This document shows positions 7,926-16,160 of a stretch of 64,000 nucleotides of DNA, piece by piece. Made by a program: the position numbers and the translations under genes. Under the pieces are notes generated by a model. It was not told where the DNA came from. It saw only the letters and a list, made by a program, of their open reading frames with translations, and did no database searches. The stretch is from Mycolicibacterium iranicum (GTDB lineage: Bacteria > Actinomycetota > Actinomycetes > Mycobacteriales > Mycobacteriaceae), in assembly GCF_002101705.1 (NCBI RefSeq), contig NZ_LQPC01000028.1:276894-340893 (forward strand), written 5' to 3'. Positions within the stretch are counted from its first letter, which is position 1. The number at the start of each line of letters is the position of its first letter.

Positions 7926-9125
7926 TCAGCGCCGCAGCGGGGCGGCCGCCTCGAAGGCCGCCGCCTTGCCCGCCGACTGCCACTCCAGCCAGCTCTCCCA
8001 GCGCCTGACGTTGCCGGCCTGCCAGCGTCTGTCGATGCGCGGGGAGAGACGTCGCAGGATCTCCAACCCGACGATGAGCGGAGAACGCAAGAGCAGCAGC
8101 ACGATTCCCGGGACAGCTGACGGTAGCCGGTATCTGCGACGGTTCCACGGCAGCATGTACAGGCCGAGATAGCCGGCTTGGACCCGGTAGTGATATTCGG
8201 CGCGCAGGCGGGTGATGCCGCGCAGACCTGGGGCCGGTGCGAACGCCGGGACGAAGGATTCGACGAGTTCGGCGCCGCTGCTGCCGCTGTCGTAGCTGCG
8301 GGCGGCATTGGCCATCAGCAGAATTCGCCACGCATCGGTAATGGTCTCCGGAAAGTACCCGTCACACCGGACGCCGACGAGGTGGCCGCAGTATCGGTTG
8401 AAGTGCAGGACCGCCCGTATCTCCCTCGGGGAGGTGACATGTCCGAGGAGGAACAACCCCATCGCCGGTGCCACGCTGCCACCGAGAAGCGTCAACAGCA
8501 TCGCGGACTGGCTGATCGGGAGCCCCCAACGTTCGGCGTCCCATTCGGGATGCGCCCTGACCCGAGCGCGGACGCTGACGTGCATGATCCGCACGTGCAG
8601 AGAGACGTTGCGGCCCAACGATCCTGGGGTCAGTATCGCGCCGGGTCGGCAGACCTCGATCCACCACCGCGATGTCTCGAGATACCGGTGCAGCGCACGC
8701 TGACCCGCATATCCGCCGGACAGCGACAGCGGCACCGCAAGCCAGCCCTCGGTGTAGGTGTCGTTGGTTCCAGCGTTGCCGAGGGCGCCGAGCGCGTAGG
8801 CCCAGCGCCGCCACACCGCTGCGCCCTCCTCCACGAGATCTGGTTCCACCCAGTCGGGGATCTGCTCGAACTCGGCGAACAGAGCGCGCATCGATTCGGG
8901 AGCGTCGGGCTCGTTATCGATGCCGGTGCGTTGCGCTCGCTCGACGAGCTCGCGGGCCTTTCTGGCGCCGAGCTCACCGTGATAGGTCTCGGCGACGAAT
9001 CGCTCGGCGACGGGATCGCCCTCGTCGAGTCCGTCGACGAAGGCCTGCGCGACAGCATCCGACGGGTACAGCAGTCGCATCCGCCGTGGGTGTGCAGGCG
9101 GATAGCGAAACGCTGTCGGTGCCAC
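7926..9125 (-). CDS. MpaB/rubber-oxygenase-type protein (DUF2236)
   Basis: A 399-aa protein of the oxygenase MpaB/Lcp family. The core HVRIMHVSVRARV at about residues 177-189 carries His and Arg residues at the spacing seen in this family, and the surrounding helices (SLSGGYAGQRALHRYLETS and later SPREIRAVLHFNRY) fit as well. Characterised relatives are haem b oxygenases that cleave isoprenoid or polyprenyl double bonds, such as latex-clearing protein and MpaB of mycophenolic acid synthesis. Mycobacteria carry many paralogues of unknown substrate. There is no secretion signal, so the protein should act in the cytoplasm or at the membrane face. Confidence 0.82.
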   Translation of the reverse strand: MAPTAFRYPPAHPRRMRLLYPSDAVAQAFVDGLDEGDPVAERFVAETYHGELGARKARELVERAQRTGIDNEPDAPESMRALFAEFEQIPDWVEPDLVEEGAAVWRRWAYALGALGNAGTNDTYTEGWLAVPLSLSGGYAGQRALHRYLETSRWWIEVCRPGAILTPGSLGRNVSLHVRIMHVSVRARVRAHPEWDAERWGLPISQSAMLLTLLGGSVAPAMGLFLLGHVTSPREIRAVLHFNRYCGHLVGVRCDGYFPETITDAWRILLMANAARSYDSGSSGAELVESFVPAFAPAPGLRGITRLRAEYHYRVQAGYLGLYMLPWNRRRYRLPSAVPGIVLLLLRSPLIVGLEILRRLSPRIDRRWQAGNVRRWESWLEWQSAGKAAAFEAAAPLRR

Positions 9126-9168
9126 AGGTCTTTCATATCAGCAACGCGACGTGCCAGGACGTCACAAG

Positions 9169-9282
9169 CTAGGACGTCGCCGACTCTCCGTCCTCGCCGT
9201 CGGTGGGAAGAGCTTCGGCGCCGGGGGTGGCCGGGGTGGTCAACACTTCGTCGGTCTCGTTGCTCGGCTCTGGAGTGGTCAT
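9169..9282 (-). CDS. possible 37-aa acidic small protein
   Basis: An ATG at 9282 opens a 37-codon frame ending in TAG at 9169. The product is Thr/Pro/Glu/Asp-rich, with no hydrophobic segment, and would be disordered. It fills the gap between the MpaB-type gene and the ROK regulator on the same strand. Codons are G/C-ending as in neighbouring genes, but a convincing ribosome-binding site was not seen. I cannot assign a function, and it may be a chance frame. Confidence 0.35.
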   Translation of the reverse strand: MTTPEPSNETDEVLTTPATPGAEALPTDGEDGESATS

Positions 9283-9338
9283 GCCTACGTCGTTACCCGA
9301 CCCGGCTGTGCCGAAACCCGCCGCTGCGCGGCCACGAC

Positions 9339-10520
9339 TCAGTTCCGCCGGGCCCAGTCGGCCAGTGCCGCCTCCGATGTGATGCGGTCGAGCGCCAGCG
9401 CTGCGGCGCCGTGCAGCGATGCGTCCTCGCCGAGCATTCCGTCGCGCACCTTCGGAGCGGCTGACTTGCGAAACCCCATGAGCCCGTCCCGGTATGCGGT
9501 GTCGAATGCCCGGGGCGCCGCGTCTCGGAGCTGCGGGGCCAGCCCGCCCAGCGTCACGATCGCGGGGTCGTGCACGTTGACGAGGCCCGCGATGCCACGC
9601 CCGAGCGAGGTCGCCACCGCATCGAGCGCCGTCCCGCTGCCGGGCGGCCGTTCACGAAGAACCCTGTGTGCGAACGCGATCGGGTCAGCGGGCGCCGGGA
9701 CGCCGAGGTGACGGGCCAGCGCCCGGCCGTCGACGGTCAGGTCCCAGCAACCCCGTGCCCCGCAGGGGCATTCCAGCTCGGGATCGCCGAAGGGAATGTG
9801 TCCGTATTCGCCTGCCGCACCGCGAAATCCGGCCACCGGCTCACCGTTGACGACGAGCGTCCCTCCGAGACCGACAAGCACGATCAGGTGCAGCGCCGTA
9901 CCAGCGTTGCGGGCTGCGCCGGTCCGCGCCTCGGCGAGACCCGCAAGGGTCGCGTCGTTGCCCAGGACCAGTGGCAGGTTCGCGCGGGCGGGCAGTCGAG
10001 CCGTCAGAGCCCTCAGGTCGACGTCGCGCCAGCCGCGCGTGGTGAACTGCACCAGCCGCGAATCTCTCACAGTGCCCGCCACCGAGACGGAAACGGCGCG
10101 GGCGCGCCCGGACAGTCTGCGGTACTCCTCGGCGACCGCCGAGGCGATGTGGTCGAGCACTCGCGCGGGGCCCGCCCGGCCGTGCCGCCCCTGGGCGATC
10201 ACCTGCGGAATGCCGTCGAGGCTCGCCCGCGCCAACCGCCAGTCTCCTTGCCGCAGGTCGACGGCCAGCACCACCGGGCCGTCAGGGTGGGGACGCAGAA
10301 CTGTGGTCGGTCTGCCCCGGCCGCTGGCCGGTGCGGGCGCTTCGTCGAGCAGATTTGCACGACGCAACCTGGCGACCAGATCTGCGGCGCCGCCGCTGCT
10401 CATGGCGAGTCGCTCGGCGGCCGCCGCGCGGGTGATGCCGGGCTCGGAGCGTGCGAGTGCGATCAGCTTCGCAGCGCCGTACCAGCGCAGCTGCGAGGCG
10501 GATCCGAGCTCTTGCGGCAT
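9339..10520 (-). CDS. ROK-family transcriptional regulator
   Basis: A 393-aa protein with an N-terminal winged helix (residues 10-65) and a ROK kinase-like domain carrying GEYGHIPFG and the zinc motif CPCGARGCW. This is the XylR/NagC/Mlc-like regulator layout. It likely senses a sugar or sugar phosphate and controls the divergent MFS gene at 10573. ATG 10520 is preferred; TTG 10529 and GTG 10526 are in-frame alternatives. A sugar ligand is a family-level inference only. Confidence 0.88.
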   Translation of the reverse strand: MPQELGSASQLRWYGAAKLIALARSEPGITRAAAAERLAMSSGGAADLVARLRRANLLDEAPAPASGRGRPTTVLRPHPDGPVVLAVDLRQGDWRLARASLDGIPQVIAQGRHGRAGPARVLDHIASAVAEEYRRLSGRARAVSVSVAGTVRDSRLVQFTTRGWRDVDLRALTARLPARANLPLVLGNDATLAGLAEARTGAARNAGTALHLIVLVGLGGTLVVNGEPVAGFRGAAGEYGHIPFGDPELECPCGARGCWDLTVDGRALARHLGVPAPADPIAFAHRVLRERPPGSGTALDAVATSLGRGIAGLVNVHDPAIVTLGGLAPQLRDAAPRAFDTAYRDGLMGFRKSAAPKVRDGMLGEDASLHGAAALALDRITSEAALADWARRN

Positions 10521-10572
10521 GGGCACCAATATTCCAGTTGATTAAACTCGTGCACTGAGTATATTCGCGGCA
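10521..10572. promoter_or_regulatory. divergent ROK/MFS control region with small dyads
   Basis: This short spacer is much more A+T-rich than its surroundings. It holds two small inverted repeats, AGTT-N5-AACT (10536-10548) and ACTC-N7-GAGT (10546-10560), which partly overlap. ROK regulators bind A/T-rich dyads, so these are candidate operator halves. The repeats are short and could be chance. Confidence 0.35.
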
Positions 10573-11724
10573 GTGACCTCGGATCTGCGCGCCACCCGGC
10601 CCGCCCTGCTGTCGCTGGCGGTGGCGTCGTGTCTGGCCGTCACCACCGAAGTCCTGCCCGTCGGTCTGCTCACCGGCATCGGGGAGGGCTTCGGGGTAGA
10701 AGCCTCGGTGACGGGCCTGCTCGTCACCCTCTACGCGGTCATGGTCGCCACGTTGGCGGTCCCGCTCACCCTGATCACGAGCCGGTTCCCGCGTAAGCCG
10801 TTGCTGCTGCTGACCCTCGCCGGCTACGCGTTGTCGAACGCGATGGTCGCCGCCGCCCCTGTCTTCGCCGTGGTCGCCGCGGGACGGATGATCGGCGGAA
10901 TCACGCACGCGCTGTTCTTCTCGTTGTGCATCGGGTACGTGCCGCGGCTGGTGTCCGGCGCCTACGTGGGACGGGCGCTGGCTCTCGCAACAGGCGGCGC
11001 ATCGGCGGGATTCGTTCTGGGCGTGCCACTTTCGACATCACTGGGCACGGCTGTGGGATGGCGGGCCTCGTTCGCGGTGCTGGCGGTCGCGGCGGTGGCG
11101 GTGCTGGCACTCGTAGCGGTGGTGCTGCCCGACGTGTCCGGGGACCATCCCGAGGGAACCGGCGACGGACGCGGTGGCGAACTGGCGGCGGTGGCCGTCG
11201 CGAATGTACTGACCTATCTGGGGCAGTTCACCCTGTACACGTACATCAGCCTGCTGCTCCTGTCGTCCGGCCTCGAGCCCGCGCTGGTCGGGCCCCTGCT
11301 GCTCCTTTGCGGTGCGTGCGGCTTCGCCGGGTTGTATTGCACCGCAAAGACACTCGATCGTAATCCGAGAGCCACCGCGACGACCGTCCTGCTCACCGTC
11401 ATCGGCGGTCTCGTGATCCTCGCGTGCACCTATCCGACGCTGGGATGGGTCGTGCTCGCCGCCGGGGTGTGGAACGGGGCGTTCGGCGGTGTGCCGTCGA
11501 TCTACCAGGCCTGCGCCGTGCGGTCCCAGGCGGCATCTCCGGAACTGTCAGGCGCCTGGGTCAACGCCACGGCCAACCTCGGCATCGCGGGCGGCGCCGC
11601 TATCGGCGCGGGCGTACTCACCGTTGCCGACGTCGGCGTGCTGCCGTGGGTTGCGGTGGGATTGGTGGCCGCCGGCCTCGTGGTCGTCGTCGCGGCGCGG
11701 CGTGCCTTCCCCTCGACGTCGTGA
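10573..11724 (+). CDS. MFS efflux transporter (DHA1, AraJ/PbuE-like)
   Basis: A 383-aa, roughly 12-helix permease starting at GTG 10573. The N-terminal TTEVLPVGLL segment, the TSRFPRKPLLLL loop 2-3 and the conserved Gly-rich helices are typical of the DHA1 drug/sugar exporter branch of the major facilitator superfamily. It should export a small molecule across the cytoplasmic membrane by proton antiport; the substrate is unknown. Its divergent neighbour is a ROK regulator, which hints at a sugar-linked substrate. Confidence 0.87.
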   Translation: MTSDLRATRPALLSLAVASCLAVTTEVLPVGLLTGIGEGFGVEASVTGLLVTLYAVMVATLAVPLTLITSRFPRKPLLLLTLAGYALSNAMVAAAPVFAVVAAGRMIGGITHALFFSLCIGYVPRLVSGAYVGRALALATGGASAGFVLGVPLSTSLGTAVGWRASFAVLAVAAVAVLALVAVVLPDVSGDHPEGTGDGRGGELAAVAVANVLTYLGQFTLYTYISLLLLSSGLEPALVGPLLLLCGACGFAGLYCTAKTLDRNPRATATTVLLTVIGGLVILACTYPTLGWVVLAAGVWNGAFGGVPSIYQACAVRSQAASPELSGAWVNATANLGIAGGAAIGAGVLTVADVGVLPWVAVGLVAAGLVVVVAARRAFPSTS

Positions 11725-11813
11725 CCAATGCAACGCGCTGGTAACAGATCTCGGATACATTGACCCACGTCGCGGGGGATATCGGAGGGCACCGGAAGGG
11801 CAGATCAAGACAC

Positions 11814-12848
11814 GTGGCCGACGAATCGAGACATCTCCCGGCGTCGAAGACGGTCGTCTTCGCCCTCTATGACAAGGTGACCCTGCAGGATGTCGCGGCG
11901 CCCCTGGAAATCTTCGCCCGCGCCAACGACTTCGGTGCGCGTTACACGGTGTTGTTGGCATCGCCGACAGGTCGTGCGGTCGGCACCACCGCCTTCGCCA
12001 CGCTCGATGTCGACGTCTCGGTCAACGAGGTTCCGGACGCGTTCGACACGTTGGTGGTCCCCGGGGGTGTTCCCGCCGAGTTCATGTTCACCCCGGGGGT
12101 GCACGACATCCCCGAGGAACCGACCCCGGATTCGGTCCCGGATGCGATAGGCATGGTGCGCAAGCTCGCGCCGCGGGCCCGCAGAATCGCCTCCGTGTGC
12201 ACCGGGTCTTTTGTGCTCGCGGCTCTGGGTCTGCTCGACAGCCGGCGTGCGACCACCCATTGGGCGCACTGCCAAACCCTGGCGCGCTGCTATCCGAATG
12301 TCGAGGTCGACCCCGACTCGCTGTTCGTGCAGGACGGTCCGTTCATCACCGGTGCGGGTATCACCGCGGGGATCGACCTGGCGCTCGCGATGGTCGAAAG
12401 CGACTTCGGGCCCGCCGTGGCCAGACGGGTGGCGCGGTGGATGGTCGTGTTTCTCCAGCGGCCGGGCGGGCAAGCGCAGTTCAGCGTGTGGGCTGAATCG
12501 GCGTTGCCGGTCACCGGCGGTCTTCGCGAGATCGTCGATTCCGTCATTGCCGACCCCGGTGCTGATCACTCCCTTGCTGCGATGGCCGAGCGTGCGGCCG
12601 TCAGCGAGCGTCACCTGGTGCGTGTGTTTCGTGAGCAGGTCGGTATGACGCCGGCGCGATTCGTCGAGCAGGCCCGCCTCGAAGCTGCCAAGGTGCTGCT
12701 CGCCACCGGCGATCAGAGTCAGGATGCGGTGGCGCGCCGCACCGGTTTAGGAACCTCCGACACTCTGCGGAGGACGTTCCGACGCAATCTCGGGATCTCA
12801 CCCGGCATGTATCGAAACCGCTTTCGCACTACGGGAATCAGCCAATAG
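11814..12848 (+). CDS. GlxA-type AraC regulator with DJ-1/PfpI-like domain
   Basis: A 344-aa regulator. The N-terminal half (residues 10-185) is a class I glutamine amidotransferase-like/PfpI domain with VCTGSF keeping the nucleophile-elbow Cys. The C-terminal half (240-335) is a double helix-turn-helix AraC domain (AAVSERHLVRVFREQVGMTPARF and a second HTH). GTG 11814, preceded by GGAAGGG, is my choice; a TTG at 11760 would add a poorly conserved leader. It runs into a second GlxA-type gene on the other strand, overlapping by 51 bp. Confidence 0.87.
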   Translation: MADESRHLPASKTVVFALYDKVTLQDVAAPLEIFARANDFGARYTVLLASPTGRAVGTTAFATLDVDVSVNEVPDAFDTLVVPGGVPAEFMFTPGVHDIPEEPTPDSVPDAIGMVRKLAPRARRIASVCTGSFVLAALGLLDSRRATTHWAHCQTLARCYPNVEVDPDSLFVQDGPFITGAGITAGIDLALAMVESDFGPAVARRVARWMVVFLQRPGGQAQFSVWAESALPVTGGLREIVDSVIADPGADHSLAAMAERAAVSERHLVRVFREQVGMTPARFVEQARLEAAKVLLATGDQSQDAVARRTGLGTSDTLRRTFRRNLGISPGMYRNRFRTTGISQ

Positions 12849-13781
12849 CCGCGTGCGCCGAGCATCGAGATGAGTCCGGACGCTGGCCCCGTAGTGCAGT
12901 CCGCTGCGGCGGGCCGCAGCGCGGAATGACTCCCCGGCCAGGATCAGCGCCACCGCGTTCTCCATCCGTACCTCGTGAACATACTGGCGCAACGTCATAC
13001 CTGTCTGCGCCTTGAACAACCGCGCCAGGTGTCGCGGGCTGATTCCGAGTTGTGCTGCCACGGAGTCGAGTTCGTAGTGCCCGGCGGGATCGACGTTGAC
13101 CGTCTCCAGAAGTCTGTCGATCTCGGGATGCTTGGGGCGCGGTGTCCGCGCTGCCACCGAAATCTGCGGATGGCCTTCCAGCCTTCTGCCGAGCACCACC
13201 AGCTCCTTGGAAATATCCTGTGCGACGGCGGCCCCGTGGTCCTCACAGACCAGGGCGAGAGCCAGGTCGATTCCGGCAGCCGCACCCGCCGAGGTCCACA
13301 CGTTGCCGTCGCAGATGTACACCGATTCGCGGTCGACGATCACCGACGGATGGCGCACGGCGAACGAGTCCAGGTGACGCCAATGCGTCGTCGCGCGCCG
13401 ACCGTCGAGCACCCCGGCCGCGGCGAGAGCGAATGAACCGGTGCCTATCGAGGCCACCCGGCGTGCCCGCGCGGCGTGGGACCGGACCGTGCGAACGAGA
13501 TGCCACGGCGCACCGTCGGCGACCACGCGTTCGCTGCCGGGGACGAACAGTATGTCGATGACTTCGGAGGCGAGAGCTGATACGGGCGCCGTGTGAAGCG
13601 TTAGACCCGACGCGCACCGGACCGCCGTGGCCTCGGTGGTGGAGTAGAACGCGACAGAGTAGGCGGAGCCCAGACCACCGGCGACGTCGAACACTTCGAG
13701 CGGACCGGCGACGTCCAGCCCGCGGACGCCCTCGAACACCAGAACCGCGATGTGCGGTGGCCTGCGGACGGGGCTGCTCAC
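12798..13781 (-). CDS. GlxA-type AraC regulator, probable controller of the nitrile hydratase operon
   Basis: A 327-aa protein of the same family as the gene at 11814, with the PfpI-like domain first and the AraC domain last (LGISPRHLARLFKAQTGMTLRQYV). The nucleophile-elbow Cys is replaced (SIGTGSF), so the domain can only bind a ligand. The GTG at 13781 faces the DUF1097-nitrile hydratase operon across about 190 bp, the usual position for a local activator. The longer frame to 13880 reads through a region lacking family similarity and is not used. Confidence 0.85.
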   Translation of the reverse strand: MSSPVRRPPHIAVLVFEGVRGLDVAGPLEVFDVAGGLGSAYSVAFYSTTEATAVRCASGLTLHTAPVSALASEVIDILFVPGSERVVADGAPWHLVRTVRSHAARARRVASIGTGSFALAAAGVLDGRRATTHWRHLDSFAVRHPSVIVDRESVYICDGNVWTSAGAAAGIDLALALVCEDHGAAVAQDISKELVVLGRRLEGHPQISVAARTPRPKHPEIDRLLETVNVDPAGHYELDSVAAQLGISPRHLARLFKAQTGMTLRQYVHEVRMENAVALILAGESFRAAARRSGLHYGASVRTHLDARRTRLLADSRSAKAVSIHAG

Positions 13782-13972
13782 TGCCACAGCGTGGCCGGGG
13801 CAGGATTCCCATGCGCGCCTATGTCCGGAATTGCACTCGACCTGTCCGGGACGGTCGGTCCATGTCCCGTTTTGCCGCACACCTGTCGCAGCGGGCAGGT
13901 ATCCGAAAACCAGCGGTTACGTTCCGGAAACACCCCGACGCGAACGTAGTTGGCGACACGAGGAGGGACCAT
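13782..13972. promoter_or_regulatory. divergent control region of glxA-type regulator and nitrile hydratase operon
   Basis: This 191-bp non-coding stretch separates the regulator start from the DUF1097 start. It should hold both promoters and the AraC-type binding site. AGGAGG at 13961-13966 is a perfect ribosome-binding site for the operon's first gene. I see no confident -10/-35 pair and no long palindrome. Confidence 0.5.
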
Positions 13973-14497
13973 ATGGATTCGCGGTCTGCGCTGACGCTGA
14001 GTATCGGTGTGCTCGGAGGTGTGGCGGTCGCCTTCACGGCCACGGTGATCGCCGTTCCGATCTGGGTGGTGTTTCTCGCCTGGGCGTCGTTCTTCTTCGT
14101 CGGTGGAGGCCCCGCCGGCTGGATGAGATCGGTGTGCTCCAACCTGGTTGGCGTCGCGATCGCATGTGCGAGCCTGTACGCCGCACACTTGTTCGGGGGC
14201 AGCCTGACCGCCACCGCCATCGCCGTAGGCGTCGGCAGCGCGCTGATGGTCCAGGCGTCGTGGTTGGGACTGCTTTCCACCACACCGGCGGTCGTCGTCG
14301 GGTTCGCCTCAACCGTGTCGACCGTTGCCGGAACCGGCCAATTGGTGACCGCGACAAGCATTTCGCACCCCGGACTGGTGGCGGCATGCGCATGCGTGCT
14401 CGGTGCGACATTCGGAATCGCCTCCGAATACGTGGCCACCGCAATGACACGACCGGCACCGGCCGGCCGGCCCGACACGGAAGGCGCAGCAGCATGA
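13973..14497 (+). CDS. DUF1097-family membrane protein heading the nitrile hydratase operon
   Basis: A 174-aa hydrophobic protein with about five to six membrane segments, resembling the DUF1097 family (E. coli YcdZ type): a WVVFLAWASFFFVGGG-like second segment and a Gly-rich last helix. ATG 13973 has a perfect AGGAGG 6 bp upstream. Its stop overlaps the nitrile hydratase beta start (ATGA), so it is co-translated with the enzyme. A role in uptake of the nitrile or release of the amide is possible, but no DUF1097 substrate is established to my knowledge. Confidence 0.78.
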   Translation: MDSRSALTLSIGVLGGVAVAFTATVIAVPIWVVFLAWASFFFVGGGPAGWMRSVCSNLVGVAIACASLYAAHLFGGSLTATAIAVGVGSALMVQASWLGLLSTTPAVVVGFASTVSTVAGTGQLVTATSISHPGLVAACACVLGATFGIASEYVATAMTRPAPAGRPDTEGAAA

Positions 14498-15228
14498 AGC
14501 TCCAGCACTATCTCGGCGGGCTCGAGGGATTGCCTCAGCCACTCGATCTCGAGAAGCGGGTGTTCGTCGAAGACTGGGAGAAGCGCATCTTCGGCATCCA
14601 CGTCGCGATGATGGGTCTGAGCAATCACCTCGGCTCGGCGCTGCCCGAGTATCCGATCGACGATGTGCCGACGGAATTCCATGATGAATGGACGTGGGCT
14701 TCGCTGCGCACCGGTGCCGAGGGCATGAATCCCTTCGACTACTTCAAGTTCCGCTACTACGAGAAATGGCTCGGCGGCATCAGTGCGTTCTTCGTGGACA
14801 GAGGCTACGTCTCCGAGGCCGAGATCGGTGCGCTCCTGGGCGCCGTCGATGCGCCGACGGACCAGGGCGATCCCGCCATCGACGATCAGGTGATCGCCTA
14901 TCTGCGCCGCGGCGACAGCCCCCGCCGCGATGTCGCCCATCCGAAGTTCGCCGTAGGACAAAAGGTTTGCATCGCCGACAAGCCCGCCGCCGAGCACACG
15001 CGGCTTCCCGGCTATCTGCGTGCCAAGGTCGGGACCGTGCAGCGCATCTTCGAAGGCGACTACGGCTATTTCGTCGCCACCGGTGACGGCATCGGCGACC
15101 CCATGCCGATATACATCGTCGAGTTCACCCCTCAGGAGCTGTGGGGTCCCCGCGCGGAACCAGGCGCCAACAGCCTCTATGCCGAATTGTTCGAGGCCTA
15201 CCTGCAACCCCTCGAGGAGGACAAGTGA
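14494..15228 (+). CDS. nthB: nitrile hydratase beta subunit
   Basis: A 244-aa subunit. The N-terminal helical arm (HDMGG-equivalent YLGGLEGLP, then FVEDWEKRIFG), the central YYEKWLGGISAFFVDRG segment and the C-terminal SH3-like barrel (PKFAVGQKVCIAD to IYIVEF) are all present in one chain. That separates it from thiocyanate hydrolase, in which the beta-like part is split into two polypeptides. With the alpha subunit it hydrates nitriles to amides. Beta-before-alpha order is typical of cobalt enzymes. It overlaps both neighbours by 4 bp. Confidence 0.92.
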   Translation: MKLQHYLGGLEGLPQPLDLEKRVFVEDWEKRIFGIHVAMMGLSNHLGSALPEYPIDDVPTEFHDEWTWASLRTGAEGMNPFDYFKFRYYEKWLGGISAFFVDRGYVSEAEIGALLGAVDAPTDQGDPAIDDQVIAYLRRGDSPRRDVAHPKFAVGQKVCIADKPAAEHTRLPGYLRAKVGTVQRIFEGDYGYFVATGDGIGDPMPIYIVEFTPQELWGPRAEPGANSLYAELFEAYLQPLEEDK

Positions 15229-15845
15229 CCGACCAGTTCGCCTACCCGCCCGACCGTGAGAAGCTCAGCGCCGACCGGGTCGCCGCGCTGGAACGGCTCT
15301 TGATCGAAAAGGGCATCATCACAAGTCACACGGTCGACAAGGTACTGGCCTATTTCGAATCGGAGATGACTCCGCTCAACGGCAAGAAGATTGTTGTGAA
15401 GGCGTGGACTGATCCGGAATTCGCCGCGCGGGTCGTCGACGATACGCCCGCCGCCATCGCCGAACTGGAACTGCCGGAGGGCATGGCCGGTGCCGAAGGC
15501 GAGCATCTGCAGGCTGTCGCCAATTCCCCGGGTGTGCACAACCTGGTGATCTGCACGCTCTGCTCGTGCTTTCCCTGGCCGGTTCTCGGGCTGCCGCCGT
15601 ACTGGTACAAGGATCCGGTGTTTCGTGCGCGCGCCGCGCGCGAACCACGCACGGTACTCGCGGAGGTCGGGGTCGAACTACCCGACGACACCGAGATCAA
15701 GATCTGGGATTCATCCGGGCACTCCCGGTGGTTCGTCATACCGGAACGGCCCTCGGGCACAGACGGTTTCACCGACGAGCAACTCATGGACCTGGTCACC
15801 ACGGAGTCGATGATGGGTGTCGCGCTGGCGGGGCAGGCGTCATGA
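15225..15845 (+). CDS. nthA: nitrile hydratase alpha subunit, cobalt type
   Basis: A 206-aa metal-binding subunit with the claw motif CTLCSCF near residue 110. Thr between the first two Cys and an aromatic after the third mark the cobalt type; iron enzymes have CSLCSCT. The following PWPVLGLPPYWYK and REPRTVLAEVGVELPDD segments are diagnostic of the family. The middle and last cysteines should be oxidised to sulfinate and sulfenate. GTG 15225 lies in the GTGA overlap with the beta stop, and GAGGAGG precedes it. No amidase gene follows within the window. Confidence 0.93.
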   Translation: MTDQFAYPPDREKLSADRVAALERLLIEKGIITSHTVDKVLAYFESEMTPLNGKKIVVKAWTDPEFAARVVDDTPAAIAELELPEGMAGAEGEHLQAVANSPGVHNLVICTLCSCFPWPVLGLPPYWYKDPVFRARAAREPRTVLAEVGVELPDDTEIKIWDSSGHSRWFVIPERPSGTDGFTDEQLMDLVTTESMMGVALAGQAS

Positions 15846-16126
15846 AGCTGCACAACACCTGTACCACCGACCAGGCCGCGCCATCCTTCGACCACGAGTG
15901 GCAGCGCCGGGCTTTCGGTCTCGCCCTTGCGCTTTCAGAGTTCGGGCACTATCCCTGGAGCGAATTCCAGCAGAGCCTCATCGACACCATCGGCGCCTGG
16001 GAAGCGTCGCCGGAACCTGTTCGAGGCGAATGGGAGTATTACGACCACTGGGTCGCCGCTCTCGAACATGTCGTCGACCGACGGTCGATTCTGTCAGCAC
16101 CCGAAGAGCTGCGCGACCACCACTGA
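15842..16126 (+). CDS. nitrile hydratase accessory/activator protein
   Basis: A 94-aa protein similar in layout to the N-terminal part of the beta subunit (DHEWQRRAFGLALALSE, then WSEFQQSLIDTIG, then YYDHWVAALEHVV). Such proteins act as cobalt-inserting chaperones by forming a complex with the alpha subunit that later swaps with the beta subunit (the NhlE/P14K type). ATG 15842 overlaps the alpha stop. Its presence supports an actively assembled cobalt enzyme. Confidence 0.85.
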   Translation: MKLHNTCTTDQAAPSFDHEWQRRAFGLALALSEFGHYPWSEFQQSLIDTIGAWEASPEPVRGEWEYYDHWVAALEHVVDRRSILSAPEELRDHH

Positions 16127-16160
16127 ACCAACACCGAACAGCGAGAAGAACGGAACTGAC

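Noticed and set aside
7880..8308. Extended N-terminus of MalQ
   Set aside because: The extra 143 codons lie antisense within the neighbouring MpaB-type gene region in composition, are Ser/Arg-rich, and lie before a normal MalQ start.
14494..16126. Thiocyanate hydrolase
   Set aside because: The beta-like protein is one full-length chain with both N-terminal arm and SH3 domain, and the third gene is an activator, so the set is nitrile hydratase.
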